The notes: generated by a model from the sequence alone, not told the origin. Positions 22,660 to 35,169 are shown, counted from the stretch's first letter. The stretch is 64,000 bases of DNA from Ovis canadensis (GCF_042477335.2 NC_091247.1:12873001-12937000); one strand, 5' to 3'. A program made the numbers and translations.

Positions 22660-22667
22660 TGTACATA
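22660..22667 (+). promoter_or_regulatory. Pumilio response element (UGUACAUA)
   Basis: A third exact UGUANAUA match in the RC3H2 3' UTR, about 390 nt after the second. Confidence 0.45.
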
Positions 22668-23018
22668 TATTTGAAATCAAAAGATAGAAAGCAATAGGAG
22701 AGGAAGTTTGTAATGTCAACTAAACTGCATATGTGGTATGTGGTCTAATTAGGAAAAAGTAGCCTGAGGTCTGGAAAGTGGGAAAACGGTGGGGGTTTTT
22801 TTGTTTTGTTTTGACTTTTTGTGTTTTTTAAAACTTCTGAGTCACATTCTGAAGTTCATGTGCCTCATTCAGATACTGTGATGTAGCATCAGTAGTTCTT
22901 TCCTTATAGTCCCATCTCACCTCATTAATCCTGAGAACGTTACTGAAGTATTTTGTCTAGTTGGTACCTGAACAAAGCAGATTCCTTTGCTTTTCTGCCA
23001 TGACTTTCAATACCATCT

Positions 23019-23024
23019 AATAAA
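23019..23024 (+). terminator. Possible internal poly(A) signal AATAAA
   Basis: A canonical hexamer in the RC3H2 3' UTR. It could support a shorter mRNA that still contains the CDE and the Pumilio sites. Confidence 0.3.
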
Positions 23025-23674
23025 CTAGCGTCATGCATGAAAGTTGTGCATCGTAATTTTCAAGAGGAGGTACTTCGGTGGGTCAGTAGCACTGATACTT
23101 TTCCTAGTAGCTATTTACTCTCAGAATAATAAACAAAACCTCCTATACTAGAAATGAAATTTTCTATTTGTGTGGATCTGGTCACTTTCAACTCAAATTT
23201 CAAGTTGATTCTAAGTTTATAACACACATCTCAGTTTTGCATGTTGCTTTGAGAAAATTACAGGATGCACAGTAATTTGTAGGAATTTAAAATGGGATCA
23301 TTTAAACATTTGAAAATTTGTTTTAAAAACCGTCTAGCTTGCTTGTACATTTTAGATGTTAAAGCCCATGTTGTCTTGTTAACAGGCGTGGAGTTTGTAA
23401 TGATCAGATTGAGCATGTGATTTCAGCTTTGAATCTGAATATTTCTTCCCTAGTTGCTAGATTCATTTTCTGAGCAGACTGTCACTAGTATTGGTGACTA
23501 ATCATTCAAGGGGAAAGTTGCATTTGCAACTGTGTATTGCTTTTCTGGAAGAAATTTCCTTGTGTCTTAGTGAATGAAGAGTGTTGTTGGGATCACTTGC
23601 TGTAACTCCTACATAAGAACCCCTTCTGCAAGCAGAACACAAACGCACATGCTCAAGGAGTATCTCATCTTCGG

Positions 23675-23689
23675 AATAAATTGAATAAA
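23675..23689 (+). terminator. Tandem poly(A) signals AATAAA x2
   Basis: Two canonical hexamers at 23675-23680 and 23684-23689 in the RC3H2 3' UTR, a plausible alternative polyadenylation site. Confidence 0.4.
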
Positions 23690-24510
23690 TTTGCTAGTCA
23701 TTCCTTTATACTAGCGGTTTCTTTGTATCCCTTTGCTGGCAAGGGAATACAAGGAGTCAAGGCCACCAATCAGAACAGCCCACATTTGAGTGGAGTCCTA
23801 TTTTTACTCCAAGAGCAGTTATTCCCCGAAGTCTGAAATTGGCAGTTTTTTTCTTTTTTTTAATAAAAAAATTTTAAATCTCCTTAAACCAGTGGAACAC
23901 AGACACTGGCTGCACTTAGTACTGCCAAAAGCCAAGGTCATTTGCATATATTCCATCAATCTGTCAAGAATTAGGCCTCACTTTATAACCCAAGGCATGG
24001 AAGTGCATGCATTCTCTTAGCTGGGCAAACAATTATACTGTAGTTGTGATACAACACATGTGGCTTTTATTTGTACTGCACATATCCACTGTACAGCCAC
24101 TTGGGAGTATCGTGGTTAGCTTGCAGCAACTGCTGTCTGCATTTATACTGTTTATTGCATATTCTTTTCCCTGGAAGTGAAAGAGAAATGTTTTTTCTTG
24201 TTGCATTGATTACATTTTATAAATTTGCTTAGCTGGAAAGTTTGGGAAAAGAGGCCTGTTTGTCAATTGTACAACCGATTGTGAAGCTCTAGTGTGAATA
24301 TTTTTACGTCTGTATTAGACATTTTCTTTGCAAATCTATTGTTCGATTGAAATGTAAATGAAATTAAAAGATGGTGTACACCCATCATGTAAAAAGCAGG
24401 CACCATCTCTAAGATGGATTTAATGCTCATTTTTAAGGCATATACTCAGCTTCTATTTAAAACTATAATTTAAAATAATTCTGTACAATGAAATGGGGAA
24501 TATATATGGG

Positions 24511-24516
24511 AATAAA
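24511..24516 (+). terminator. Possible poly(A) signal AATAAA
   Basis: A canonical hexamer about 315 nt before the distal one in the RC3H2 3' UTR. Confidence 0.35.
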
Positions 24517-24825
24517 TTCTATTCCATTTATTTCAATTTGAATTTTCCAAATTGTAATGTTTCCCTTTGTGCTATAGAAATAGGATTAAACAGGGGAAGG
24601 CTAGGATTCATAAGGCCTGTATATGGGGGGAGGGCAGAGATGGAACAATGAGGGTTGTGATGATAGTGAATAGCAAAGAGTGAATTCTGTGTGTTTTTGC
24701 TGTAGCACTGAAGTGAAGAGATATTAGCTTTGGCTGTTCACAGAATAGAGCATCATGATTTCCAGTGTTTGAGAGAAAATTGATGGAACAAGTTTGCAGT
24801 ACTTGACATGTATTTGCATGCACAA

Positions 24826-24831
24826 AATAAA
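24826..24831 (+). terminator. Probable distal poly(A) signal of RC3H2
   Basis: AATAAA followed within 20-30 nt by a T/GT-rich segment (agttgtttagtgtc). After it, recognisable dispersed repeats begin again, which fits the end of the transcript. Confidence 0.55.
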
Positions 24832-25824
24832 ATTATTTGTCCACCTTAAAAGTTGTTTAGTGTCAATATTAAGTTTATAGTGCATTTTAGTTATCTTGAC
24901 TTCGTTGGCAAATTTTTTGGTTTCACCAAGCTACCAGGATGCTCTTTGAGATTTAAATAATCACCTGCCTCATGCATTCATCACTGGTAAGGATCTGAAA
25001 GAAGTAGATTAGGCCAGGGAGGTTGAAATACTCCTTAATTCGATCAGTCACTTTATTCATTCAGTGTAGAGTATTTTCTGTATGGAAGATGAGGACATAG
25101 ATAATGCCAGCAGTTCACAATCTAATAGAGAAAATAGACTAAATACACAAATAATGAATCTGAAGTAGTATACTAAAGAAGTTTGAAGACTGTCCAGGGG
25201 AATCTCAGAATGTAACAGAGAATGGCCTCAGTGGATCTAGACACCATTTTTACTGGGCCTTGAATAGTTTTACTCATTGACTCAACTGATGAATTTTAAC
25301 TCCCTGTCTGTGCTGATCAGTGAGGTTGAACGTCAGTGAAACAAACTAGCCCTTTCTCTTGAAGCTCTCAGCCTGGAACATGGGAAAACCAAATCTGAAT
25401 AACCAGCTCAGTGAGCTATTTTCTAGTATAAGGGATATGGAGACTCCAGAAGGGAAATGATGGGGTGAATGGTAGTGATAGTGAGCCAGAGGAATTGCTT
25501 CTTTGCAAAATTACCTCAGGCTAGACTTCACAGGCTGAATAATATTTCACCATCCAGACCTAAATGGGAGAAAACACCCATGTACCTACTCTATCTTCAC
25601 ACCAACCCACTCTGTATCCTAATAGTCCATCACTTAAATATTATGAGCCCTGTTTTATATTTGAGATGTTAAGAAACTTGCCCAAGACCTTAAAACTAGA
25701 AAGCAATGGAGTCAGAATTCTGATTCAAGTCTTATTCTACCTTCCAGAGGTGGTGATGGTTGGCACCTATTTCAACCATAAGTGTTAAACAGTGGAAGGA
25801 ATGTTTGAGGAATAGCTTAACCAA

Positions 25825-25965
25825 CTCTTGGAGCACTTAATATGTTCCAGACACAGTTCTAAGTGCTATAGGTATAATATCATCTAGGACCATTATTTTC
25901 ACCATTTTACGGATGAGAAAACTGAGGCAGAGACCTTAGAGAATTTGCCCATGGTCACATAGCTC
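25825..25965 (-). repeat. MIR SINE, antisense
   Basis: Reverse MIR text: cacttaatatgttccagaca, then ttacggatgagaaaactgag and gcccatggtcacatagct. Confidence 0.65.
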
Positions 25966-26471
25966 GATGAGGTAATTGGGGACCTCTGTGAAGGACACTG
26001 AATACTAAAGAGACTGTTAGGGAGTCTGATGATCTGATCGATTTGAGGTTTTAGATCACTTTGGCAGTAGTGTTAGGTGAAGCTGGAGATTGACCAGCAG
26101 GGAAACAAGTCAACAGTCTAGGTAAGAAGGGTTTAGAGCATGGCCTAAGCAAGGATGGAGGAAAAGAGATGGATTTGAAAAGGAAAACATCTCCACATTA
26201 TCATGGATTAAATCTGGCTTAGAATCCCAGACCTTATTGCTGAAAACATCAATATTTGTGAAATAGGTGATTTTGTATAAGCCCTGAGTCAGGAAGAAGG
26301 GGAAGAACCATGGATAGTTGACTCAAAGGAGCGGAAAGGAGAGGAAACTTAGTGAAGGAAATGAAATCCTAAGAAGATTTTATTTTCTTTATAATTAACA
26401 CCTATTGAAGTAATTATCATGCAGTTTAAGAAAGACTTTTTTTTTTTTTTATAATTGAGAAGTCCATAGTG

Positions 26472-26645
26472 CAGTGGTTCCAAATTTACCTGTATATTGC
26501 AGTCACCTGGGCGTCTTTAAATAAATCCCAAAGCTCAGAACACACCCCAGACCAATTAAAACAGTCTGAGGAGGTGGGATCAAGGCACTGCTACTTTTGA
26601 AGCTCCCCAGGTGTTGCCAATGTGCAGAACGGTTGGGAACCACTG
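26472..26645. mobile_element. MER5A-like hAT DNA transposon remnant
   Basis: A non-autonomous element with terminal inverted repeats cagtggttcc (26472-26481) and ttgggaaccactg (26633-26645). Near-matching 8-bp flanks (ccatagtg and ccatcatg) fit the 8-bp duplication of hAT transposons. Internal text such as cagtcacctgggcg supports MER5A. Confidence 0.75.
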
Positions 26646-27559
26646 CCATCATGAATGAAATGGGTTTGGAGCCTGTCTTAGCCCAAGTGCATTTGATAAA
26701 TATCCATCATCAAGTGTTCAGGCTCAGGTAGTTTACAGATAGACTCATGCAACAAATACATTTTTGAGAATCTTCTAAAAACTGGGCATTAGGGATACAG
26801 GATTGAATTCGTCCCTTACTTCATGAAACTTACATTATAGTTTAAATACTGTGAACAGTTTTAGATAGGGCCATCTGCCGAACATCTTAACTAGATCTCT
26901 AGTAAATATCTCAGATATATTAACATGTCCAAATCTGAAACTCCCAAACTGTACCTCCAAGTCTTCCCCGTTTCAGTTATTTCTCCCTTGACTACTCTTC
27001 CTAGTCCAGCAGCAAAGCCTGTCAGCCCTGCCTCCAAAACAGATACCCAGAATTTGACCACTTCTCACCACAGAGGTCCAAGTCACAGTTATCACTCACC
27101 TGGACTGTGACAGCCTCCTGTTTTCCTCCTTGCCTCCCTTTAGTTTGTTCTTCCCGCAACAGCTAGAGAAATCAGTTAAAATGTCAGCTTGATCTCTTCA
27201 CTCTTGTGCCTAAAACCCTCCAAATGCTGCTCATCTCAGGGTGAAAGCCAGAGCCTTTTTTTTGATATCTTACTCACTGTGCTCCAGCCACTTTGGTTAC
27301 TGATTTCTTCAGCAGGCCATCCAGGCCTGCTCCCATCATAGGGCCTTTACCCATGCTGTCCTCTCAGGTTAGAAGGCTTTCCCGACGCCTGTCAGAATCT
27401 TCACTAGATCTCTCGCTTTCTTCAGGTCTTTGCTTAAAAGTCAACCTCACTGAAAATGATATGAAGAGTAATGGGGGTGAGGGTCAGAGTGCTATTTAAA
27501 ACAGATATTTTAACCTAAGAGACTGGATGAGATCAACTGAAGTTTTTTGCTAGTTTGTT

Positions 27560-27745
27560 TCTAAACTTGATATCCTGAAATAATTATAGATTCACAGGAA
27601 TTTGCAAAAAATGATAGAGTACCCAAGTACTCTTCATACAGTTCCCCCAGTGGTAGTCTCTTATGTAATTAGACTATACCAAAACCAGGAAATTGATATT
27701 AGTCACAACCTACGGGACTTTTTCAGATTTCACCAGCTTTCACAT

Positions 27746-27800
<55 letters not shown>

Positions 27801-28190
27801 TGTAGTTCTATTCAGTTTTATCACATGTAGGTCTGTGGACCCACCACAGTTCTTGATAACAGAACTGAAAAAAAATTGTTCTGTCATCTCAGTGGTCCCT
27901 CATGTTACCTATCCCTTTATATATATAAGTGAAATTATGCAGAATATACCCTCTGGAGATTGGCTTTGTTCATGCAGCCTGATTCCCCTGAGAACCATCC
28001 AAATTGTTGCATGTCTTAGTAATTCTTTTTATGGCTGAGTAAGTATACCATGGTATGGACATACCACATTTTGTTTAAACATTCACCCATTGGAGAGCAT
28101 TTGAGTGATTTTCTCACTATTACAAATAAAGCTGCTATGAATATTTGTGTACATGTCTTTGTGTGGAAATTTTTTTTTTTCTGTTTCTGA
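27560..28190 (-). repeat. L1 remnant, antisense
   Basis: Antisense 3' L1 text: atagattcacaggaatttgc, accaaaaccaggaaattgat, and taccatggtatggacatacc. It is interrupted by a GT microsatellite. Confidence 0.65.
27756..27804 (+). repeat. (GT)n microsatellite
   Basis: About 24 GT units, broken once by a GG. Likely length-polymorphic. Confidence 0.9.
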
Positions 28191-28984
28191 AGTATTTCTT
28201 GACCAAGTAGATTAGTGTACTTGGTCTACTTCTGAAGGAAATGAATAAATTAAACTATATGGTTTTAACTTAAAAATGGACAAATTCCTGCAAAATACGA
28301 TTTACCAAAACAGATACAGGATGAAAAAAGAAAACTGGAATAACTCTTTTATTAGTTACCTATTTATAATAAGAGCATCCTCAAATTTAGTGGCTTAACA
28401 CAACATTATTTCATAGTTTCTGTAGGTCAGGAGTCTGCATGTAACTTAGAGGAGTACCCTGCTCTGGATCTCTCTCACAAATTCGGTGTTGCAGTCTAGG
28501 TCTTAACTGGCTCTGTAGTCATCTCACGACTCGCCCGATCAAGGGTCTGCTTCCAAGCTCCCTCCGCTTATTGTTGGTAGGGTTCAGTTCCTCCTGAATG
28601 TTGGAATGAGGCCTCAGCTTTTGATTGGCTGAAGCTTGCCCTCAGTTTTCTGCCTCTTGAGCCTCTCTGTAGGGGAGATGACAATCAAATGGTAGCTTGG
28701 CTCAGCAGACCAAAAGAGCCCAGAATAAGTAGGGGGTGGGGCCAGGTGGCGTGAGCTATAAAGAGTCACAATTTTTTTTTTGATAGGTAAGAAGTGGATT
28801 TATTTAGAGAGAAACACACTCCACAGACAGTGTAGGCCATCTTAGAAGGGCAAGAGGCCTCGAAATAAGGCATGGTTAGTTTTTATGGGCTGTGTAATTT
28901 CATAGGCTAATAATGAATGGGAGCATTATTCCAAATATTTTGGAAGGAGCAGCGGGGTCACAGTCTTTTATAACCTAATCATGG

Positions 28985-30055
28985 AAGCTTATTTAACTTA
29001 TATGCAGAGTACATTATGCAAAATGCCAGGCTGGATGAAGCACAAACTGGAATCAAGATTGCCGAGAGAAACAGCAATAACCTCAGATACGCAGATGGCC
29101 ACCACCCTTATGGCAGAAAGCAAAGAAGAACTAAAGTGAAAGTGAAGGTGAAGTCACTCAGTCGTGTCCGACTCTCTGTGACCCCGTGTACTGTAGCCTA
29201 CTACGCTCCTCTGTCCATGGGATTTTCCAGGCAAGAGTACTGGAGTGGATTGCCATTTCCTTCTCCAGAGGATCTTCCCAACCCGGGGGTCGAACCTGGG
29301 TCTCCTGCATTGTAGGTAGACCCTTTACCGTCTGAGCCACTGAAGAGCCTCTTAATGAAAGTGAAAGAGGAGAGTGAAAAAGTTGCCTTAAAAACTCAAC
29401 ATTCAAAAAACTAAGATCATGGCGTCTGTCCCATCACTTCATGGAAATAGATGGGGAAACAACAGAAAACAGTGAAAGACTATTTTCTTGGGCTCCAAAA
29501 TCATTGCAGATGGTGACTGCAGCTGTGAAGTTAAAAGACGCTTGCTCCTTGGAAGAAAAGCTATGACCAACCTAGACAGCATATTAAAAAGCAGAGAGAT
29601 TAAAGGTCTCTCTACTCAAAGCTATGGTTTTTCCAGTAGTCATGTATGGCAGTGAGAGTTGGACTATAAAGAAAGCTAAGTGCCGAAGAATTGATGCTTT
29701 TGAACTCTGTGGTGTTGGAGAAGACTCTTGAGAGTCCCTTGGACTTCAAGGAGATCAACCCAGTCCATCCTGAAGGAAATCAGTCCTGAATATTCATTGG
29801 AAGGACTGATGCGGAAGCTTAAGTTCCAATACTTTGGCCACCTGATGCAAAGAACTGACTCCTTAGAAAAGACCCTGATGCTGGGAAAGACTGAAGGCAG
29901 GACGAGAAGGGGACGACAGAAGATGAGATGGTTGTATGGCATCACTGACTTGATGGATGTGAGTTTGAGCAAGCTCTGGGAGTTGGTGATGGACAGGGAA
30001 GCCTGGCGTGCTGCAATCCATGGGGTTGCAAGGACACGACTGAACTGAACTGAAC
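28985..30055 (+). mobile_element. BovB LINE, 5'-truncated, with nested SINE
   Basis: BovB text from gcttatttaacttatatgca to the tail actgaactgaactgaa. The reverse-transcriptase frame is broken, with a last open piece at 29728-30048. It is split by a Bov-tA SINE at 29137-29338. Confidence 0.88.
29137..29338 (-). mobile_element. Bov-tA SINE nested in BovB
   Basis: An antisense SINE (gtcactcagtcgtgtccgac to tctgagcc) inserted in BovB. Short flanks actaaag (29130-29136) and actgaag (29339-29345) look like the duplicated target, since uninterrupted BovB copies read ctaaaaagcctctt here. Confidence 0.85.
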
Positions 30056-30404
30056 TGAATCTTAGCAACATCCCATCAGTTTTGTCATTATTCCTTAGAA
30101 ACAAATCATGGTCCAGACCACACTCAGGGACTGATACAGCTCCCAAAGACCCATATCTTCTGGTAATCATATTCTGGTGTGATCCCCTCACCTCTGTGTG
30201 CACCGGACCTGATGACTTCTCTACTCCCATCAGGAGGTAAAAACCATAGAGGGGCTGTATGATACAAAAGAATTATTACAATTTAGTCAGTGAGTGACTA
30301 TAATATTAACGAAAATTCCATATGGTAACTTATGGCTTAGGGAGAGTAGCTAAGGAAGGACAAACTTGTCCTCCTAGTTTAATCTTACTTAGGTTTTCCA
30401 AATA

Positions 30405-30600
30405 GATTTTTAAAAAATGTTTATTCATGTATTTGGTTGCACTGGCTCTTAGTTGTGACACATGGTATCTTCAATCTTCGGGGTGGCATGCAAACTGTTA
30501 GTTCCAGCATGTGGGATCTGGTTCCCTGGCCAGGGATTAATCCCAGGTCCCCTGCATTGGGAGCATGGAGTCTTAGCCACTGGACCACCAGGGAAGTCCC
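30405..30600 (-). mobile_element. CHR-type SINE, antisense
   Basis: Minus-strand text starts tgggacttccctggtggtcc and runs through ttaatccctggccagg to a tail near 30405. Confidence 0.85.
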
Positions 30601-31209
30601 AGTTTGTTTTTTTTTTTTTTTAAGAATAAAACAGGGTGAGCATGCATTGGCGGAAAAAATGAAGGACAAACTTGGAAAGGGGATCTCTTTTGAAGACTGG
30701 GGGGCAGACCTCATTGGAGTCCGTGAAGTTCAGCCCACTGGGCAGAAGAGAAGTTTGCTGGTTTGCCCAGCCTGGGATTGGTTCCTGGCAAGCAAAAAGC
30801 AAGGTTCTGGACTGCAAGCGAGCCTGCAGAGGAAAACTGGCACCAGTGCAGACAGGAAGCCTTTGGCTGCCAATGCAGGCAGGAGCCCTTCAGGGCACTG
30901 ACTTCCCTGTTGAGAGGGCTGCACGCTCTCTTAGTGCTAGACCAGAGGGAGGTTGCAGGATAACATGTGCTGGGCCCATGTCTGGGGAAGAACTCCACTG
31001 GATGTCCTTCTGGCCGTACCACTGACCACAGCCCCTCCTCCTCCAGTGCCCACTACTGAAAAGTTTATTGCGCTCACTGCAAAGGAGAGATGCGTAAAGG
31101 AATTCTGTCCATTCTTAAAAAGCAAGAAGAGTGAATTGAGAGCTGAGAGACAGATTATTTTCTGCTACAGGAACCATTTTAGAAGCTGCCTGCCATAGCT
31201 GTGTTATCT

Positions 31210-31612
31210 ACTGAACAAGTGAAATTCATTATGAAAAGCTTCCCACAGAGGAAACTAAAGGCCCCCAGTGGTTTCCCAGGTGAATTCTATTAAACATTTA
31301 AGGATGAAATAATGTCAGTTTCACAGAAGCTCTTTCAGAAAATGGAGGAGAGAACTTCCTAACTAGTTTCGTTAGACCAGTAAAACCCTGGCATCAAAAC
31401 CTGACAATAACTTAACAAAAAATTACAGCTCAATATCCCCTGTGAACACAGATGCAAAAATCCTTAAAATCCTAGCAAGTCCAGATATTTATATATGTAA
31501 ATTACAATCCATTATGTCCAAATAGGGTTTATCTCAGGAATGTAAGACTAGTTTAACATTTGAAAATCAATCAGTGTAATCCACCATATTAATCAGAACA
31601 CAGGTTTTATCT
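31210..31612 (+). repeat. L1 ORF2 reverse-transcriptase fragment, sense
   Basis: Recognisable L1 RT coding text: ggcccccagtggtttcccag, acagctcaatatcccctgtg, and tttgaaaatcaatcagtgta. No open frame remains. Confidence 0.7.
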
Positions 31613-31621
31613 ATTATTGCA

Positions 31622-31830
31622 TCTGTGCTCAGTCGTGTCTGACTCTTTGAGACCCCATGGACTGTAGCCCACCAGGCTCCTCCATCCCTGGGATTCTCCA
31701 GGCAGGAATATTGTAGCGGGTTGCCATTTCCTACTCTAAAGGATCTTCCTGACCCAGGGATGGAACCCACGTCTCTTGCATCTCCTGCACTGGCAGGCAT
31801 ATTCTGTACCACTGTCCCACCCAGGAAGCC
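31622..31830 (-). mobile_element. Bov-tA type SINE, antisense
   Basis: tgtgctcagtcgtgtctgac through ctgtagcccaccaggctcc to cccaggaagccc: a full-length antisense copy. Confidence 0.88.
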
Positions 31831-33234
31831 CTGTATCTGTTACTACATACTCTCAAAATCTAATGACGCTCTGTCCTGACTGGCTAATAAAGATTAAAAA
31901 TGTATATGTAAATAAGAGAAACCCAAATATTTCTAAAAAAGAGAAAGTATTTTGTTTCTTACACTTTAAATATTTGGGCTATTTAAAGAAAAATATTGCT
32001 ACTAAAATATTATTGTCAAAGCTATGAAAGCAAAGAGGTTTTCTCAGATGCTCCAGCCAAAACCTTAAAAAGAAATTTAATTGCTTCTTAAAGACAATCT
32101 AACATCTAAAGCAAATTTCAATTTATAAAATTAAAGCCTACACTAAAGATACCACTTTTAAAACTTAAAAAAGTATCTATTATATAAGGAAGTAGCCCTC
32201 ACTGGTTTTACATTCATTAATACAAAAACAAAAAGTTGTTTAGTCTAATTTGTAAATAAAGACATATTCAATTGCCACAAATTGGCCCCATACTGACAGA
32301 GAGAGGAAGGTAAAGAGAAAGGTTATTTTAAACAATTCTCACACTGGTTGATGTTATCCAAAACTATTAATATTTCTCGACCTTTAATACCTTTATAACA
32401 AAAAATAATCCAAACAACAGGGACAAATTTGTTCTAAATTTACAAAAATATTGGTTGAAAAACTTTATCTGGGAAACTCAGTAGAGGACCAAGTCTTGTT
32501 TTATCTCCAGTTGATTATAATCTGGAAAAATGGTAAGGGTGGAGTAAGCCTGGGAACCCAGACTTGAGGCATTTAAGTATTTCAGTTACTTCAAAACTTT
32601 AAATATGTTTAATAATAGTTGGCAAATCTGGTTGGATCAAGATTTTTCCCTTGATAAAAGGCAAATGCTTTAACAGCTCATGGATTTTGTTTTTCCAACT
32701 AGGAAATACCTTCAGTACTCTCTATGAATAAATTTTACATTACAGGTAAAATACTTCAAAAACTATAAATTACACATGGTACTCTCATTAAAAGGAAATG
32801 TCACTCTCCACATCACCCCTAAATACTGGTATGATAAACTGAGTGGTCCCGGGGAATTCTGTTCACTGACTCGGGTACACAGTCATATTCCAGATGGATG
32901 CAAATGACATTCCCAGCAAGCATACAACTGGATAACCCCTCTATAATACACAAGAGGAGAACAAAAGAGATCAATGAAAATCAGTATTTAAGCTGTACAT
33001 TTACATTTGTACTTAAATGTTTTATTAGTTTTCTCTTACTCTTACTTTTTTACCTTTTGTTGATTCCTGTTTTCTGTCTGCTCAACTCTTTAAGCTGTCT
33101 AATTACTTTTTGCAAAAAATTACAATGATAGCTATTCTTTCTGGCTTTTAATTATGTTATCTAACTTTCAAAATCCTCTAAAATATTACCAACCTAAATA
33201 TGTCTCCATACTTAACTGGCTTTCAGTCCCCCTA

Positions 33235-33760
33235 AGAGGAAAAGTTATGACCAACCTAGATAGCATATTCAAAAGCAGAGACATTACTTTGCCGACTAAG
33301 GTCTATCTAGTCAAGGCTATGGTTTTTCCAGTAGTCATGTATGGATGTGAGAGTTGGACTGTGAAGAAAGCTGAGAGCCGAAGAATTGATGCTTTTGAAC
33401 TGTGGTGTTGGAGAAGACTCTTGATAGTCCCTTGGACTGCAAGGAGATCCAACCAGTCCATTCTGAAGGAGATCAAACCTGGGATTTCTTTGGAAGGAAT
33501 GATGCTAAAGCTGAAACTCCAGTACTTTGGCCACCTCATGCGAAGAGTTGACTCATTGGAAAAGACTCTGATGCTGGGAGGAATTGGGGGCAGGAGGAGA
33601 AGGGGACGACAGAGGATGAGATGGCTGGATGGCATCACAGACTCGATGGACGTGAGTCTGAGTGAACTCCGGGAGTTGGTGATGGACAGGGAGGCCTGGC
33701 ATGCTGCGATTCATGGGGTCGCAAAGAGTCGGACATGACTGAGCGACTGAACTGAACTGA
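33235..33760 (+). mobile_element. BovB LINE 3' end, low divergence
   Basis: The last ~520 nt of BovB with an open C-terminal RT reading ([17 protein letters not shown], then [19 protein letters not shown]). It is the closest match to the antisense copy at 34234-34757: same subfamily differences ([15 protein letters not shown]). Confidence 0.9.
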
Positions 33761-33939
33761 AGGAGAACTTAACAGGGTGGACCCCTCAGCCTCTTGGTAT
33801 GGTATTCAAGTTCTTGTATAATCCCTTCCCCTTGAGTGTGGGCTGGATTCACTGGCTCACTTCAGATGAAAATAATACAACCGAAGTGATGGGTGTAACT
33901 TAGAAGGTTAGGTTATAAAAGACTGATTTCTATCTTGAT

Positions 33940-34010
33940 CTTGGATTCTCTCTCTGTTCCTCTCTCGGTCTTGGATTCTCTGTCCTTCTCTCTCTCTCTT
34001 TCTATCTTGT
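33940..34010 (+). repeat. TC-rich low-complexity tract
   Basis: Repeated tctctctc runs between 33945 and 34005, part of the old LTR-like element. Confidence 0.7.
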
Positions 34011-34233
34011 TATCTTAGATAACAAGGGCATTTAGGAAGGCAGTCTGGGTGGAAAAGAACAGAGGTCTGCGAGCAACCATGGAAATCAGCTTGAAAGTGG
34101 AACTCTGTTGCCCCAACTCCCCACTTGAGAATAAGACCTCAGTCCCAGCCAACAGTTTGGCTGCAACATTATAAGACATCTTGAGCCAGAGGCACCAAGC
34201 TAAGCCATGCTCAGAGCCCTGACTCATGTACAC

Positions 34234-35104
34234 TCAGTTCAGTTCAGTCGCTCAGTCGTGTCTGACTCCTTGCGACCCCATGAATCCCAGCACGCCAGGC
34301 CTCCCTGTCCATCACCAACTCCTGGAGTTCACTCAAACTCATGTCCATCGAGTCCGTGATGCCATCCAGCCATCTCATCCTCTGTCGTCCCCTTCTCCTC
34401 CTGCCCCCAATCCCTCCCAGCATCAGAGTTTTTTCCAATGAGTCAACTCTTCTCATGAGGTGGCCAAAGTACTGGAGTTTCAGCTTTAGCATCATCCCTT
34501 CCAAAGAAATCCCAGGTTTGATCTCCTTCAGAATGGACTGGTTGGATCTCCTTGCAGTCCAAGGGACTCTCAAGAGTCTTCTCCAACACTACAGTTCAAA
34601 ACCATCAATTCTTCAGGGCTCTGCCTTCTTCACAGTCCAACTCTCACATCCATACATGACCACAGGAAAAACCATAGCCTTGACTAGACGGACCTTAGTC
34701 GGCAAAGTAACGTCTCTGCTTTTGAATATGCTATCTAGGTTGGTCATAACTTTTCTTCCAAGGAGTAAGCATGTTTTAATTTCATGACTGCAGTCACCAT
34801 CTGCAGTGATTTTGGAGTCCCCCAAAATAAAGTCTGACACTGTTTCCATTGTTTCCCCATCTATTTCTCATGAAGTGATGGGACTGGATGCCATGATCTT
34901 TGTTTTCTGAATGTTGAGCGTTAAGCCAACTTTTTCGCTCTCCTCTTTCACTTTCATCAAGAGGCTTTTTAGTTCCTCTTCACTTTCTGCCATAAGGATG
35001 GTGTCATCTGCATATCTGTGGTTATTGATATTTCTCCTGGCAATCTTGATTCCAGCTTGTGTTTCTTCCAGTCCAGTGTTTCTCATGATGTACTCTGCAT
35101 ATAG
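34234..35104 (-). mobile_element. BovB LINE, antisense, 5'-truncated
   Basis: The reverse-complement BovB tail (tcagttcagttcagtcgctc) starts the copy, and RT text runs back to a break near 35104. Open pieces on the minus strand: 34244-34573, 34613-34849 ([20 protein letters not shown]) and 34868-35086 (YADDTILMAESEEELKSLL, with the YADD catalytic motif). Confidence 0.92.
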
Positions 35105-35169
35105 AAGATATGAATATTGTTCTGTTCTCTCAATGTTAGGTTAATTTGTTCTACAGCAATAGATAACTA

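Larger units (their letters stand above)
19784..24850 (+). other. RC3H2: RC3H2 3' untranslated region
   Basis: About 5 kb of AT-rich sequence follow the stop with no SINE, BovB or L1 that I can recognise, in contrast to the flanks. This is what one expects of a conserved 3' UTR. It holds many ATTTA pentamers, three UGUANAUA Pumilio-type sites, a perfect constitutive-decay-element hairpin at 21172-21186 and several AATAAA signals. The distal end is placed about 20 nt after the AATAAA at 24826-24831, which is followed by a GT-rich stretch. The exact end is inferred, not seen. Confidence 0.75.

Noticed and set aside
32030-33230. Endogenous retrovirus coding remnant in the AT-rich stretch
   Set aside because: Translations are full of stops and show no motif that I can name with any confidence.
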